Assembly (NCBI RefSeq): GCF_015706575.1
Contig: NW_024037067.1
Span: 7,639,909-7,703,908, forward strand
Length of the DNA: 64,000 nt
Source of the DNA: Patiria miniata
Taxonomy: Eukaryota > Echinodermata > Asteroidea > Valvatida > Asterinidae
Direction of reading: 5' to 3'
Shown: positions 31,691 through 44,900 of the stretch, piece after piece
How positions within the stretch are numbered: position 1 is the first letter of the stretch
Layout of the letters: each line of letters begins with the position of its first letter
The notes under the pieces: generated by a model
Database searches by the model: none
The model's input: only the letters and a program-made list of their open reading frames with translations
What the model was told of the DNA's origin: nothing
Translations under genes and position numbers: made by a program

Positions 31691-31969
31691 ATGCCGTATA
31701 TTGACGAACTTCTAGTGCGAAAAGAGCGGGAACTGACACAAACGGTTGAGAGCGTGACGCTACTGAGTTCCGAGGACCGTGACACGGCCATTGTCGCAGG
31801 TACCATCGGGGCGGCACTGGTGATAGTATTCACTGTGGTTGTCGTCATCGTCTGGTGCTCTTACCACAACTATCCTTCGTCAACGGAGCGGGTGCGGAGA
31901 AAGAGAAGGGAGTCAGGGTACCAAGAACACGCCCGGGTGAGGCTTGGAAATGATGTTTCGCGACAATGA
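31691..31969 (+). CDS. Small single-pass membrane protein, unrecognised
   Basis: A 92-codon ORF ends in TGA at 31967-31969. The start is the first ATG after an in-frame stop and has G at -3. The upstream TTG was not chosen because nuclear genes rarely start there. The predicted protein has a polar, acidic N-terminal part (about residues 1-35), one strong hydrophobic segment (about 36-58, IVAGTIGAALVIVFTVVVVI) ending WCSY, and a basic tail starting STERVRRKRRES. By the positive-inside rule the tail is cytosolic and the N-terminus outside or lumenal. It has no signal peptide and no family I recognise. Codon use is more GC-rich than the surroundings and an acceptor site precedes it, which favours a real last exon. 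No close AATAAA was seen. Confidence 0.55.
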   Translation: MPYIDELLVRKERELTQTVESVTLLSSEDRDTAIVAGTIGAALVIVFTVVVVIVWCSYHNYPSSTERVRRKRRESGYQEHARVRLGNDVSRQ

Positions 31970-32966
31970 GGTTGCGATTGTCATGGTAACCAGAGACTGA
32001 ATATTTCACATCGTGAACAGAGCAGTTTGGGGTTTGGCGAGGGATGGCAACTCCTGGAGATTTTCAGTGTTACTCTGAATCGAACCGCTTCGTGCAGATT
32101 GTTAAATATGGAAGACTTTTGAATATCATTTTGCTAGAAATGAGCAGTGAATACAGAATTTGATAGGCCTACATAATACAGCCTGAAAGTTGACCCCTGG
32201 AGGCGCGCTTCTGGACCCATAGAATAGGACAATTTGCGTGTAAAAGTCGGAGTTTTTAACATTATTTTTGATACGTTGATTTCTTAAGAAAATCACCATC
32301 GGAAAAAAAGGCCTTTGTAAAATTGTGACTAGCTTCTCAATTTATGGAAACTGAAAAATCGCATGACGTGAAAGAGAAATATCGTACCAAAAATTGACCT
32401 CTCACTTCCGAAAATCTCAAATATATTTGGGCTAGTGGAACTCGGAGCACTCGTACAAAGATGAAAAATTATGAAATAATTTTGTGGCAGTCATTGGGTA
32501 AAACTTAATGTCTTTTTTGGGACACATACTTTTTTTGGAATAAAATTGAAGGCCTTATTATCATTTACAAACAAATCTAAAGAAACCGTTGATAAGAACT
32601 GTTTTCAAGCAAGCCCGACTAAATCTATAATCCATAGGATGTAGGTGGATACATTTTCGCGTTATTAGTATTTTCGTTCTCACGCAAATACGCGATGTGA
32701 AAACAAGCGTAATCGAACAAGGAGACCTAGGTACGAAAATCCAGATGTCAAAGGTCGTAAATTCGTTTACCCATTTACAACTGATTTCTCATTATTTTTT
32801 CTTGTGAATTGCCGAGATAAATTTCCAACATGAATGTTTCTCAGGGGGTGATTACAGGTAGAAGTCATTCTGTCGAAAATTATAGCAAGAGAAAGAAGGG
32901 CAATCCAGTGTAATGCCCCTAGAGGGATCGCGGAGGGGTCCGGAAGCTCAGTCAATGGCGAACTTT
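31970..32966. other. Non-coding, possible 3'UTR
   Basis: AT-rich sequence with no exon and no close AATAAA after the stop at 31969; the first one noticed is near 32540. Confidence 0.35.
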
Positions 32967-33142
32967 AATACGGGCGATTCCCAATAGTGCGCCTCCAAGA
33001 GTTTGCAACGCGTTGGCCAATCACAATGCGCAAAATCTGTCGACCCAATGCGCGTTTGGAAAAGGTCGACTGATTTCGTGCATTGTGATTGGCCAACGCG
33101 TTGCCAACTCTTGGAGGCGCACTATTTGGAATCGCCCGTATT
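32967..33142. mobile_element. Palindromic MITE, 176 bp
   Basis: AATACGGGCGATTCC at the left is inverted as GGAATCGCCCGTATT at the right. Arms of about 75 bases pair closely (GTGCGCCTCCAAGAGTT, AACGCGTTGGCCAATCACAA and complements). No coding capacity. Confidence 0.7.
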
Positions 33143-35396
33143 GCAGGCTCTATTGTTACATTTTTGTGAACTGTACCTGTCAAACAACCATGGGCCATAC
33201 TTAAGAAATTGTTGCCACAGTTGGAATCTCCGGGTCAAGCCTGAAAACAAGGCCACATTGCCCCGGAAGTCATGACCGTTGAAGTGCCCGGGAGTCATGA
33301 CCATGGCATCATTTGTGCTCTAAGGTGGCAAGGGGATTTTTTTTTGGGGGGGGGGGGCAACCCCATGCCCCCCCCCCCCCAGCGCGAAGTCATGGCCATA
33401 CAAGCAGGCGCGGCGGTTCTAAAGCCTATATTTAAAGGGGGCTAGCAGGGGTGGATCCAGAAATTTTTGCAGGGAGGCGTACAGAAATGTAGACGATTTT
33501 TTTCTCCGGACACATACGCATCCGAAAATCAATAGGTGGGGGTTCCTACCATATTTTCAATGGGGAGCGCTGATGAAATCCTACAATCAGACACACTATA
33601 TTAACTAATAGTTCACGAATGGCTACGCCTCTGGTGGACAGGTTCGTTATGATCAATACAATTTCCATCAACAGGGGGGGGATAGGGTTTGACTGCTATT
33701 TCATTTTTTTGGCATTTTTTTTGTTACGGGGCTAAACAAAAGTTTTTGGGGGAGGGCCCCAGCAACCCCCCCCCCCCCCCAGCACCGCGCCAGCATACAA
33801 GGTACCATGGTACTGAAGTCAGCTCATAGTTTAGGAAGTCGCATCATGAACCTAGATGACACCTGATGGCATGGGAATACATTTGTAGAACTTAACAATA
33901 CACTTGGAATTCTTGGTATAAGTCATGGTCTTACAGTTAACCAGAAAGGCACCCACAATCCTGGGCATCAGTAACCCCCATTGGTATCATAAAAAAGTCA
34001 CAACTCCCGCACCTGGGTTGCTTTAGTAAAAAACAAAACACAATTATCACCTCAGATTAAAAGACAACCATGAAAAAGATAATTTTGAAAGATACTAGGT
34101 TTTATTTATTGTACCTTCATTTGGTTAAAAATTACAATAATGTATTGCACACGGACAACCCCAGTAAAGTGACTTGTCATAGAACAACAAACAGAACAAA
34201 AGTACAGTTGGTTCAAAGATATTTTCAATTGAAGATTTTGAGTATTAAGCTTGCTATTCTTGTAGAACTAAAAAAAAAAACCAAGTAAACTTAAAATGAT
34301 CAAGGCCTAGGAGGGGCATTATGAGGGAGATGCATATAGTTGGTGAGAAGTGGGTGACAAGTAAAATGGATAATCTAAATAGTGCTTATGAATAATTCAT
34401 GGTTTGAGGGCCAATTTGGGTCATGTAATTGAGTACACTCATTTGGTCTGTACATTGTTGATATTAAATAAACAGAGGTCATTGTCTCTCCAAATGACTC
34501 GTACTACAAAATATTACATCTTACTATCTTTGAGGTTTTATAAAGTGCACCTTGAGCAGGGTCATTTTTTTTTTCTTAAAATGCAAAGAGCAATGACCAG
34601 GAATGTATTAAAACAGCTTTGCTTCCTACATGAAATCAATCACTATGGATCTTGTTCACTGAGCATAAATAACAAGTTAATCTCTTTGGGAATCTACTTT
34701 TGGGGAAAAAATGGTTGTATTTGTTCTTAAGCAAGTGTTTTTTTTTTATGAAATACATAACTCGAGGCAGGATTTTTGGAATTACTTGAAGTAAGAGCTT
34801 TCAGGTAAGCAAGTTGGCATGTGCAAATGAAGTGCAAATGAAGTGCAAATGGACAATGCCCTGCATACATCTACATATGTATTTGAATAAAGTCGCTTGA
34901 TTTCGGGTTGGAAAAAACTTTAAAATGGAATCCGTGTTTTTTTACATCCCATCTTGCATTAGGCATCATTTATATGCAACTCTGCAAGATATCCCTGCAT
35001 TTTGAAAGAATTACAGACAATTTCAATGCTAAAGAACACGATTCCTGTATTAAATGTCTGAGATTCTGATAATGTAGAGTAGAGGTACATCTGTCTGCAC
35101 ATCACACTGTTGACGTTATATGTAAATTAAAAAAACAAATCCTATATACAATATGCACATATACATAGATGTACAGTATTTACAATACTTATAAAATGAA
35201 CTTATTATATCAATATGATTCTTGCTGTGTGTTAAAAGCAGTGTGGAAAACTGTTGACTGATGACGCTGGTTTGGAAGGTTAGCCAAGTATGACTGAGCT
35301 GCTGCGAATATTGTTTTACTACTTGAAAATTGTCATTTTACAGGGACAATATTTGAATTCAAGGGAGCAGCTTAAAAGCAAGCTCACAACCAATTA
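33143..35396. other. Non-coding with G and C homopolymers
   Basis: Runs of about 14 G and 13-14 C lie at 33340-33380, with another C run near 33767-33780. The rest is AT-rich with short open frames and no supported exon. Confidence 0.4.
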
Positions 35397-35571
35397 CAGT
35401 GGAATCTCGATAAGTCAAACCTTGGGAGAATTGGCTTAAATTTTGAGTTAAGCAGAGTTTTGAGTTATCCAATGGATTTTCTATTCGACAACAATTGACA
35501 GGTATAAGTTTTTACTTTTGAGTTAGAAAGGTTTTTGAGTTAACAGGTTATGACTTGTCGAGATTTCACTG
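35397..35571. mobile_element. Tc1/mariner-type MITE, 175 bp
   Basis: The ends CAGTGGAATCTCGATAAGTC and GACTTGTCGAGATTTCACTG are inverted copies with few mismatches, and each is flanked by TA (35395-35396 and 35572-35573). TTGAGTTA repeats occur inside. A CAGT terminus with TA target sites is typical of pogo/Tc1 relatives. Confidence 0.75.
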
Positions 35572-35573
35572 TA

Positions 35574-37289
35574 TAAGCAGGAAATGATTCTAGACTTAGG
35601 TCATTTCACCAACTGTAGCTCCTGACGCTTGTGCATACAGAGAGACTTCTATTGACACATCACCATTAATATTAAACCTACCGAAGAAAGTGTTCTTCAT
35701 GCTGTGTTCAGTGCAAATTGGCATAAAGACACGAAATTTGGCACATATGTTCTTCATGCATGACAAACAAAACCTGATATAGGGTCACTTCGTCCCAACT
35801 CATTAATTTGGCTAATTAACCCTCGTGCTGTTTTAATAGTCACAGAGTAAAAAAATCAATCCTCTTCCCCTGCCATGCCTTTTACACACGCTAGTCAACA
35901 ACAGTCAGATCATATTTTAAGCAAGCACTGTGACTAGTCAAATTCAGTCAACAGACAAAAGCAGACAAGTGGTAGGCACAGCTGGCTTATCAATCACCTA
36001 CAGTCAAACCGTAGCTAGCTGTATCAAGTTACATAAACAGTTACATTTACAAAATACTATAGTAGTAATAAATAAACAGTAGTTCTGGTGATTTGTGCCT
36101 CATTTTGAAGTGTTGGGTAACAACTGCGCTAATTTGCCTAATGAATAAGTCATTAGGAAGTAACCCTATATCAGGTTGTGTTTGTCATGTATCAATGACC
36201 ATCTGTACCAAGTGTTGGACTTTTATACCAATATGCACACTAGGCCCCCATGCTGCAAGAGGTAGGGGACCATAGACCATTATCATGTTGCGGCCATCTT
36301 GATTTTTCCCATTCAAATCAACGTAACCAAAGCAAGGATGGAAGGAAAAATAGTCTGGATCCTTTTTGCACAAAAACGTTATCATTCAGTACTGTTATTG
36401 GATACAGGGAACATGACTTAAATGGATGCAGCATGATAAATGTCTGTGACAATAATGAAGGCTCGGTGAATCAAACTGTGAGCGCTTAGAAGCAAATGAA
36501 CACACATTGAATCCAATACATGTATCTGTAGAGTTAAAGGTATAGTCCATCATTTGTAATTTCTGCATTTTGTTCGTTTGAAGCAACAACAGTGCTCAAA
36601 AACTAAAGGAGGGTGCTAAACAGCTAACCCGATGAACTTTCAGCTCAGCTTCAGCTGTATATTCCGAGAAAAACAGCATTCTGGGATCTCGATTTCAAAA
36701 TAAAAGTTGCTGAATCAGTTTTGAATTGGGCCTGAATTCAGCGTCCGAGACACGTTCTCACTGAGCCGATTGCTGCTACGCGATATCGCGCAAATCCAAC
36801 GAATTATAGCAACTGAGGACGCGTGTGCGTCGTGCCAAAGCTTGCGCGCGCTTCGCCAAATAAAAAAAACGAACTACTAATGGAAATTTCCAACGGTGTG
36901 TCTTAAGACGCACCGTTGGAAAGGCCTTCTTTCGTTGATTTCTTCAAAATGACAGCTTGCCAGAAAGAATAATTTCACAGGGAGTTTAGTCCCCTGACTA
37001 TCTTTCAACCAAGCATGGTTTTCAACAATAATTACGCCAGTTACTTTTTGGATGGCTGCAAATGATGGACTGTAGCTTTAAAGAAACAAGGAGAGGTTGG
37101 CGAAAACTGACTGGCACATAGCCCAATGCTGGCAGGTGCAGAGATCTAATAGTGATTTCTCACTAACTATGGTCATTAGTCACAAGGCTTCCAAATGCAC
37201 TTGAGTGGTTTCATGCATAAAAAAGAGGCTGGGGAATTCAAAGCAGGCCAATAGCTCTCTCTCAAACATGGCCATCTCGGTAGGAGAGC
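35574..37289. other. Non-coding, no gene seen
   Basis: No supported exon. A short perfect hairpin at about 36887-36921 (TTTCCAACGGTG...CACCGTTGGAAA) is the only strong structure. Confidence 0.4.
36885..36922. repeat. Short hairpin, TTCCAACGGTG arms
   Basis: TTTCCAACGGTG(T)GTCTTAAGAC(G)CACCGTTGGAAA is an almost perfect 36-base palindrome centred on CTTAAG. Confidence 0.6.
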
Positions 37290-37590
37290 TACAGTGTCAT
37301 GACCTAACGGTTAAGAACACCGGACTCATGCTCTGGTGTTTCAGAGGCAACAGTGGCGTGGGTTCGAGCCCACCGGGTGGACACTTGTGCCCTTGAGCAA
37401 GGCACTTAACCATTATTGCTTTGTCCTTCGGATGGGACGTTAAGCCGTAGGTCCTGTGTCTTGTGTAATCCAGTGCACGTAAAAGAACCCAGTGACACTT
37501 ATCGCTAAGAGAAGGGGTTTGCCCCGGTGTTTCTGGCCTCCTGTATAACTCCCACGCGGAGTATTTAGGAGACGAACCAACCAAGAACCA
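37290..37590 (+). mobile_element. tRNA-derived SINE
   Basis: The A-box-like TGACCTAACGG at about 37299 and B-box-like GGTTCGAGCCC at 37361-37371 form a tRNA-related head. A body follows that contains TTGAGCAAGGCACTTAACC and GATGGGACGTTAAGCCG. I recall similar bodies from SINEs of marine invertebrates but cannot name the family. The copy appears nearly complete. Confidence 0.7.
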
Positions 37591-37619
37591 AGAATTGCAA
37601 AGTCTGCGTATTTTATGCA

Positions 37620-37785
37620 ATCAAGCACGCATTGCGCAGTGTTGAAAATGTTCCAAACGCACGCTTGTTGCTCGAAATGTGTTCGAAATACGACGCAGCC
37701 GATGCACATTATGCAAGTTGACGCTCAAAATGCTGATGCACGTGGCCGGTCTGTTGCAAATGACGTCATTTGAGAGAGACCTAGA
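37620..37785. repeat. Dispersed repeat, copy 1
   Basis: It shares with 40918-41100 ACACGC...TTGTTGCTCGAAAT, GAAATACG(A/G)CGCAGCCGATGC, AAAATGC(T/C)GATGCA and CATTTGAGAGAGACCTA, in the same orientation. Confidence 0.6.
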
Positions 37786-38035
37786 TATGCAGGTAGTTGA
37801 TGTTTTGAATGTGGCCTCTTGGAGGCAAATGCTTGGCATCAAATAATTGAATCCTGTATATGTACAAACAGTTTTTGAAACCATCTGGTATGTGATAGCA
37901 GGGGCACCATAGTCCATACAATGTATTGTGCAATAGTTGTGGTATGCAGGCATTGTGAAATAGGTGAAAAAGGGCTTTATGAAATATCTGCTATGCCTGG
38001 ATATAATATTAGAGTTGACGATGGTACTACAGCGC

Positions 38036-38618
38036 ATCCCAAAATACCCGCAACATTTTTTTTGCGAGACTCTAGCATTATTTTTATATCATTTTAAAGC
38101 TTGGAATCTTAATTTTATCCCTGGTAAGTATTGGTTTGATTTTCAAAAGGGTTTTGAAATTATAACCGTTTTCAAGGAAAATCAATCATGCGCATTTTTT
38201 CTAATGTGGAAATGCTTCATGTTCATTATGTGACGATCTCGTTGCCTTTTACTTTCTGTGTTTCCTTGTCTTTTCGATCCACGTACACTTTAAATAAATT
38301 CACAATATTGTTTTTCGTTTCAAGCTCAGTGTGTTTTAATATAAATCAACTTTTTTTTGTTTTTTTTCAACAGCTTGTTGACTCAAGTTTGCATCTGATG
38401 TACCGCATCATCAACTTTCCTTCAAATGGTTGAGTTTGTTTTCTACATGCCTTTATTTGAACACGAATAATTTAAAAATTCTTTTAATTATCAAACCAAT
38501 ACTTGCAAGGGATAAAGTTAACATTCCAAGCTTTAAAATGGTATCAAAATAATGGCGGTACGTATTTCCTCGCCGACACTAGAGCCTCGCAAAAATAAAG
38601 TTGCGGGTATTTTGTGAC
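38036..38618. mobile_element. Foldback element in the CCZ1 3' flank
   Basis: CCAAAATACCCGCAAC at the left is inverted as GTTGCGGGTATTTTG at the right. Pairing continues inward through TTTTAAAGCTTGGAAT/ATTCCAAGCTTTAAAA and CAAGTATTGGTTTGAT-type sequence. The unpaired middle is AT-rich. Confidence 0.65.
38452..38457 (-). terminator. Candidate CCZ1 polyadenylation signal
   Basis: AATAAA on the minus strand about 410 bases beyond the CCZ1 stop, inside the loop of the foldback at 38036-38618. Confidence 0.3.
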
Positions 38619-38867
38619 GTAGTGTACATTGTATTAAGTGGTGGACAAAAATGGGTCGGTGGTGGTAGTCATGGTTGATTATGAAAATGACTCCACTCAA
38701 ATTGATGGGAGCTATTTTGGCACAGTCACTAGGCTAAAACAAGCCAAACCATTTCCCCATACAGATTGACACAGTCGACTTTGGGAGGGTAACGTAGGTC
38801 CTGATGTGCATGCTGTACTATCCAGAGTCATATTGCTGGGTCCGGAGGGTTCAAGGATGACGTCTCG

Positions 38868-38923
38868 TCAATCTAGGAAGAAGATGTTGGTGAAATGTGC
38901 AGCGCATAGTCTCTTGACCTCCT
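38868..38923 (-). CDS. CCZ1: CCZ1 coding exon 15
   Basis: Encodes EVKRLCAAHFTNIFFLD and the TGA stop (38870-38868), the conserved C-terminus. The acceptor is TCATTTTCCAG. Confidence 0.95.
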
Positions 38924-41900
38924 CTGGAAAATGATAAACAAATAAACAAACAAAAGTAAGATTTGAAACCTTGCACGGTGGTGGTAGAACTAGTGAAGGT
39001 TTGCGGTAACACCATGCGTAAATCTCTTTTGGGAAGATGTGTGGTTCTGAAAAAAAGTTTTTTTCAACCAACTGGTTCTTGTCAGAACCATACATCTTCT
39101 CAAAAGAGATTTCCACACGGTGGTACCGCAAAGCTTCACTAGTTAAGCAAACAAACAAATAATGACAAGTGAATAGGACTGGCTTAGCACATTTGTCAAC
39201 CACATAAGTACATACAGTTTGTATTTCTAAAAGAAAACAAATATATAAGGTACCTAAAGCAAGACCTAAATCTTTTTTTCTTCATTTTCTGCATTCATAC
39301 TAGTTCAACCAAGAGAGATGTCAGAAACATGAAAAAAAGTTGAAACTTAGAATTAAGCAACACTGCTTTTTTTTTAATAATTCTTTTCCTTTGAGTGAGT
39401 TTTAGAAGCATGTTGGTTTTTCTGCCAGAAGTAAATGTACATAGGATCATTTGTCTATTTTTTGCATTTTTTCGTCTGAAGCAACAAAATAGCTCAAAAT
39501 TAAGGTGCATAACAACTAACCTGTGGGAGTTTTAGCTCAGTGGCAACTATACATTTTGAGAAAGCAGAGAAACATTTGCACACTTTTTAGGTCTCGTAAC
39601 TGAATTCTGTTGTTTAAGAACAGTGTGCCCGTGGACACACTTTTTTAAACTGCTTTTAATTAAGGTTTTCTGCTGAACAATTCCATTTCAGGCAGAATAA
39701 TTTCACGGGGTACTTGGTACCATCCCTGTCGTCACTTTTCTGAAAGATTTTTTTATGAAATTGGTAGGTTTGTTTCCACGTTTTTGCAAATGTTCCTACA
39801 TGTTTCTAAGAGAGAGCTTTCTGGAGAAAGTAACAAGTTGATGTTCTAGTTCTTTCTTTTCCTTACCGTTTATTTCCGTGAGGGTTGCATTTTTCTGATT
39901 GATGACGACGTAGAATTCTCGCTGGTCAGATTTCTTGCCGACGACCCAACAATCTGACATGGTCTTCATTAACGTCTCACCGTCCTCTTCAAATCTGAAA
40001 CAAAATGCCATAACAAATTAGTTTAAAACTCATTAATTCAAACTTCTCAGAAATGGAAGAATGACTAACAATTTGTCACAAAAAGAAGGTGAGAAAAGTG
40101 ATAACAAAGCTAGAGTTTAAAAAAACCCTGGTAAATGCTGAAATGAGACTGGGATTACAAAATGGGCCTTATTCACGAGTCGGCCATGTTGAATTGAAAG
40201 TGAGGTAAAATCATTTTTGGAACTTGCGAAGAGAAATGAAAGCAAGTACATTACTAAATAATTCAAGTCTGCTTAAATGAATAATTTAAAATTTGTAATT
40301 AAACATTCCCTAATGTTTTAAGCCAGATTAAAAAAAAAATAAAGTAACATAAGGCTGCATAAATAGTATGGTGCCATTCCATGCAACAGTTAACAATTTA
40401 TGAAATACATTCAGGGAACACAACAAAAATGGCTACCTCATGAATAAGGTCCATGGCAATTAGATCAATCCTCTTTCACTAACATGTTTGCAGAATAGGA
40501 ATCCTTAAATATAAAAAAGAATTATTTGAAAAAAGTACTAATGCTATAATTTGCTGTGCTTCTTTTCAAGAGAACTTTTCACCTTGTAAAATCTGCATTG
40601 ATGTCGCTAATGAGTCGAACCATTTCGGGACTTATCGTTGCGCTGGATGTCTTGCGGTTGTGTACCGTTGTCTTCTGGGCCAAGTTCATCTGATTGAAGT
40701 AGACAAACTTGAAATCTTGACTGGCACTACTGAGGCAGGAGTAAAATGATAACACAACACATTTCAAAATGAGGACAAACTCTCTCCACCAATATTTAAA
40801 TATATCAAATATAATATTTGAAGCTGGCAATGAGCAATACAACATTTCAAAAAAACAACCCCAAAACTCAATAGACCCCTCTCATAAGACGCCATCTTCG
40901 CAAGAACATTACAACTGCATGTTCAACGCCATCAGGTGTGTGCGCCCGCAGTGTGCAAAATGTTCTAAACACACGCACATGTTGCTCGAAATTTCTTTGA
41001 AATACGGCGCAGCCGATGCGCGTCACAAAAAATTGACACCCAAAATGCCGATGCATGTGACAATCAGTAGGAAGTGATGTCATTTGAGAGAGACCTATAA
41101 GAGTACACAACAGGTAGGCTAGGCTGACTGCCTATTTGTGCACAAATTAATATTGAAATGAAGTTGAGCCCGTGTTAAAGGTTGTGAGAATGCAGAATAA
41201 GGAACTAGCCATTCTCCTACTCTATCGGGCATGCAACTGGGAATTTAGAAGAACCAAGGACATTCCAAACCACACAAGACTTTGCACAGTGTTTTTCAAT
41301 TTGTAATGGCATTCCTGAGAAGTTAAAAACGAGGAAATCAGCAGGTCCGAGGAAAAGTTGCATGCCTGCTCTACGCTTCAATGCTTATATGAAGATGCTA
41401 CAGGTTTGTAAACATTCAGAGTAAACTATTTGTGTGTGCTTTGCGTCATGCCTGCGATAGGTGTGTGAACCAGTGTGTACGTGTTCTACATAACCCCTGA
41501 GGACAGACACACAAAGGGAGAACAACAGATCCTTTCAGTCCTCGGGAGTTGGGTCTTTTGTTCAAAACGGGACTCTGTAGTAGGTTCGTGTGCTTAGTCT
41601 ATGGGAGAATGTTTTATTACAGGGACAAAGGGAAACACAAAGCATTGTCCTCGGGAGTATAGTAATACAAGAGTGTATGCACAGTGTGTCCCTCTCATTA
41701 GTGGTCATGTAGCCCCATCTACTGTCCACACACGGAGTCCACATCTGTGTGAAATATGGAGCCATACTCAGGCAGTGGTCAGACTTATAGTTACCAGTAC
41801 TAAGTATCTGTTTTTACCTGCTTCCTTTCCTGTTTGCGTACTGTTCCCCAATGTCCGATGCCAGACTACTGAGTTGTGGACCAATGAAACTGTCAATATT

Positions 41901-44900
41901 TTTATACCAGTCTAATGGTGGTATAGTTGAACCTGATGACAAAAACCAGAATAGAACATTCAACCATAATCATCCGTTTTGTATCACAAAGTGAACACTT
42001 TTCAATGATTGATATCAATAATAAGTTCTAAAAGTTCAAGTGATGGGAATGCTCCCTGTGAATGACTTTCCACAAAAGAAGGAAAACTTAACAATCACTA
42101 GCAGTAACTTATTACAAAATTTAGTCCAATGGGGTTTTGTGTGTGAAAGATACATAAATGTAGTATAGGTCAATAGATATGAAAGGCTAGACTACCAGCT
42201 ACCACACATACTGTGGCCTTTGTAGCCTCATGTTTTGTCCTTTGTGTATCCTTGGAATCAATTTTGAATGACACTCCCGTCCTGAAAGTTGAGAGAAAAT
42301 AAATCGACCACTTCAAGGTTAACTTACCGTCAACCATCAGGCATACTGTTGCACTGAGGGCCTGCAGAAGAGAAATACAAATGTTTATTCAAAAGTGCCA
42401 ATTTTATTGAAAAGTGCCAATTTATCAATAGATGAACCTTTTTCTGGTGGGGGAGGGGGGGGGGGGGGAGGGGTGGATGGGGGATGCTAATCATCCTTAC
42501 TTGCAGCAGAAGCTGAATTGCGAAGGACGCAGCTACAACATGGTCAAGCCAAAGGCACGTAAAGGTGCCTTAGGCAGCTGCCATACGACCAATATCTGAC
42601 CACGGCCAGAATGAAAGTGTTGATTTTTGTGGAGGAAGGGACACCAGAGAAGCCAGAGAACAACCCACGTGGCACAGGAGAAAATCAACAACTCTTCTCA
42701 CATATGACCCTAGTCGGGAATCAAACCCTGGCCACAGTGGTGAGGGGCGAGAGCTTTATGCACTGCGACACCAATGCCACCCTATTTTAAATTTAACTTT
42801 TATAATAGCTCTGTATGGAATAGGCTCCAATGTACATGTGACATCTTACTGGACAGGGTGAGTAAAAAAAACTAAACCCAAATGTCGGGACCATTGTTTT
42901 ACTGAAGTTCTGCATGTAGCACTTTCAAAATCTAGAATATGAAAGCCCAATTCATAAGCTTTCTTTTAGTACAAGAATCCTTCAAATCACTCATGTACTT
43001 TTCAAGTTACGGAGTTTTAAACACAACCACCATTTTAGAGTTCTGTCCAGGGATCAAACAAGTTCAGTGTTCTTTCAGCAAAACGAAAACAAATCACATA
43101 AGGATGTGCGTGAATTGTTTTCGTTTTGCTTAAAGACCGTACACCTTTTTGTGATCCGTGGAAAGACCTTTAAAACGGTGGTTGTGTTTAAAACTCTGTA
43201 ACTTGAAAAGTACATGAGTGATTTGAATGATTCTTGTACTAAAAGAAAACTTATGAGTTGGGCTTTCATACCCTAGATTTTGAAAGTGCTACATGCAGAA
43301 CTTCTCTAAAACAATGGTCCCGACATTTTTTATTATTTGTTTTACTCACCCTGTACTTGAGAACCATTTCCCTCATCACGCATGCTGGTATACACAGCTT
43401 ATATAAATGGTGAATGATAAACAGTGCATATGAACCGGCCAAACACTCAATGTTAGAACACATAACATCTTTGATTTTGTTCACACAGAGTCTATTGTGT
43501 TTGGACCTACCCTGTAGACAACAAGGTGCAGCTCTTCTATGTGGGATCCATTATTGACAAAGATCTTTGGAGGTCGAATTTGACTGGAAGACTGTTGGTC
43601 GTGAGGATCTGTCGGCCCCGTCACAAATCTGACAAAACATGACGACAAAGAGATGTGCAGAAATTGAACATCAAATTTAAGTGCAGCATAAAAAGTCTTA
43701 TGAAATAAAATGGTCCTATGAAAATAAACCGACAAATCCTAGTATGCATGTGGAAGTTATCATTAGCCACAAACTTGAACCTGATAGTCTATACAACACA
43801 AAAATATTCAAATAAAGTCATGTAATAGTCAAGTCAAAGCTACATTAATTAACACTTTAATTAATACTACAGCAAAATATTAACTTACTTGCCATAGTGC
43901 GTGCTACCTAGCGTCTGGTTTGATTTGATTGTAGTTTCCTTAAGCTGGAAAAAATTACATAAGCAAAAATGAAAAACAATTACTGCACATACCAGAATAA
44001 ATATGTAAAATACTACATCTGGCTTACAGGAAGTCAAGTCTGTCCCGAGTGTCTATGGCCCATTAGGCCAGTGTTTATCTCCAGTTTCCCTGGCATGAAA
44101 TGAATATTTCTATTCCCCCTGAATGAGATGCCAGTCCATCGCAGGTTACTCCCCAGCTAATGCCAGTACCCATTTATACTCCTGTGTGGAGAGAGGCAAG
44201 TGGGGATGAAGTGGCTTGCCCAAGGACACAACACATGACCAGCAGCTGGATTCGACCCCCTGACCTCTGATCATGAGTCACAAACCCTAACCACCTGGCC
44301 ACACTCCACACATTACATTGGGCTTAATGATTCCATTTTGTACAAGTTCAAACAGTGTGTCACTGCAGTGACTGACTGTCAGGATTCAAATAGAATCCTT
44401 CTACAACTGCTAAAGAAGTTTGCATAAATTCATTTAGTCAACTTTAACATGAACACTGACATTACAAAGTTTTGGTTACGACCAAATTTTATAGAGTCAG
44501 CATGCAAACCACTGTCTGCAACCCTTTTACAGTGATCCTTCTTTGGAAATTTTGGAGAAATTTCATGCTTGTATCGATAAGGCTTAATTGGTGAGCTAGG
44601 ATTAGGTCTTTACAGATCGAACGCCAATGTTATGTGATATAGATATACATGCAGGTGGCATGATAAATCATGGCTCATCCATTACTGCGGTTTATACTAA
44701 TTGGTTGGCATGTGCGGTCTGCTGTGCAGTCACAGCAGGTTTCACTGTGACTTACCATAGGTATTGCTCCAAGATTTCGTTCATAACTGAAACCTGTCCA
44801 ATAGCGCTCCGCACTAATGTTAAAAATAGAAGCAAGTACCCGGATCTCAGACAAGCATGCTGTACGAACTTCTCATGTGAAGATTACGCACACGCTTGCA

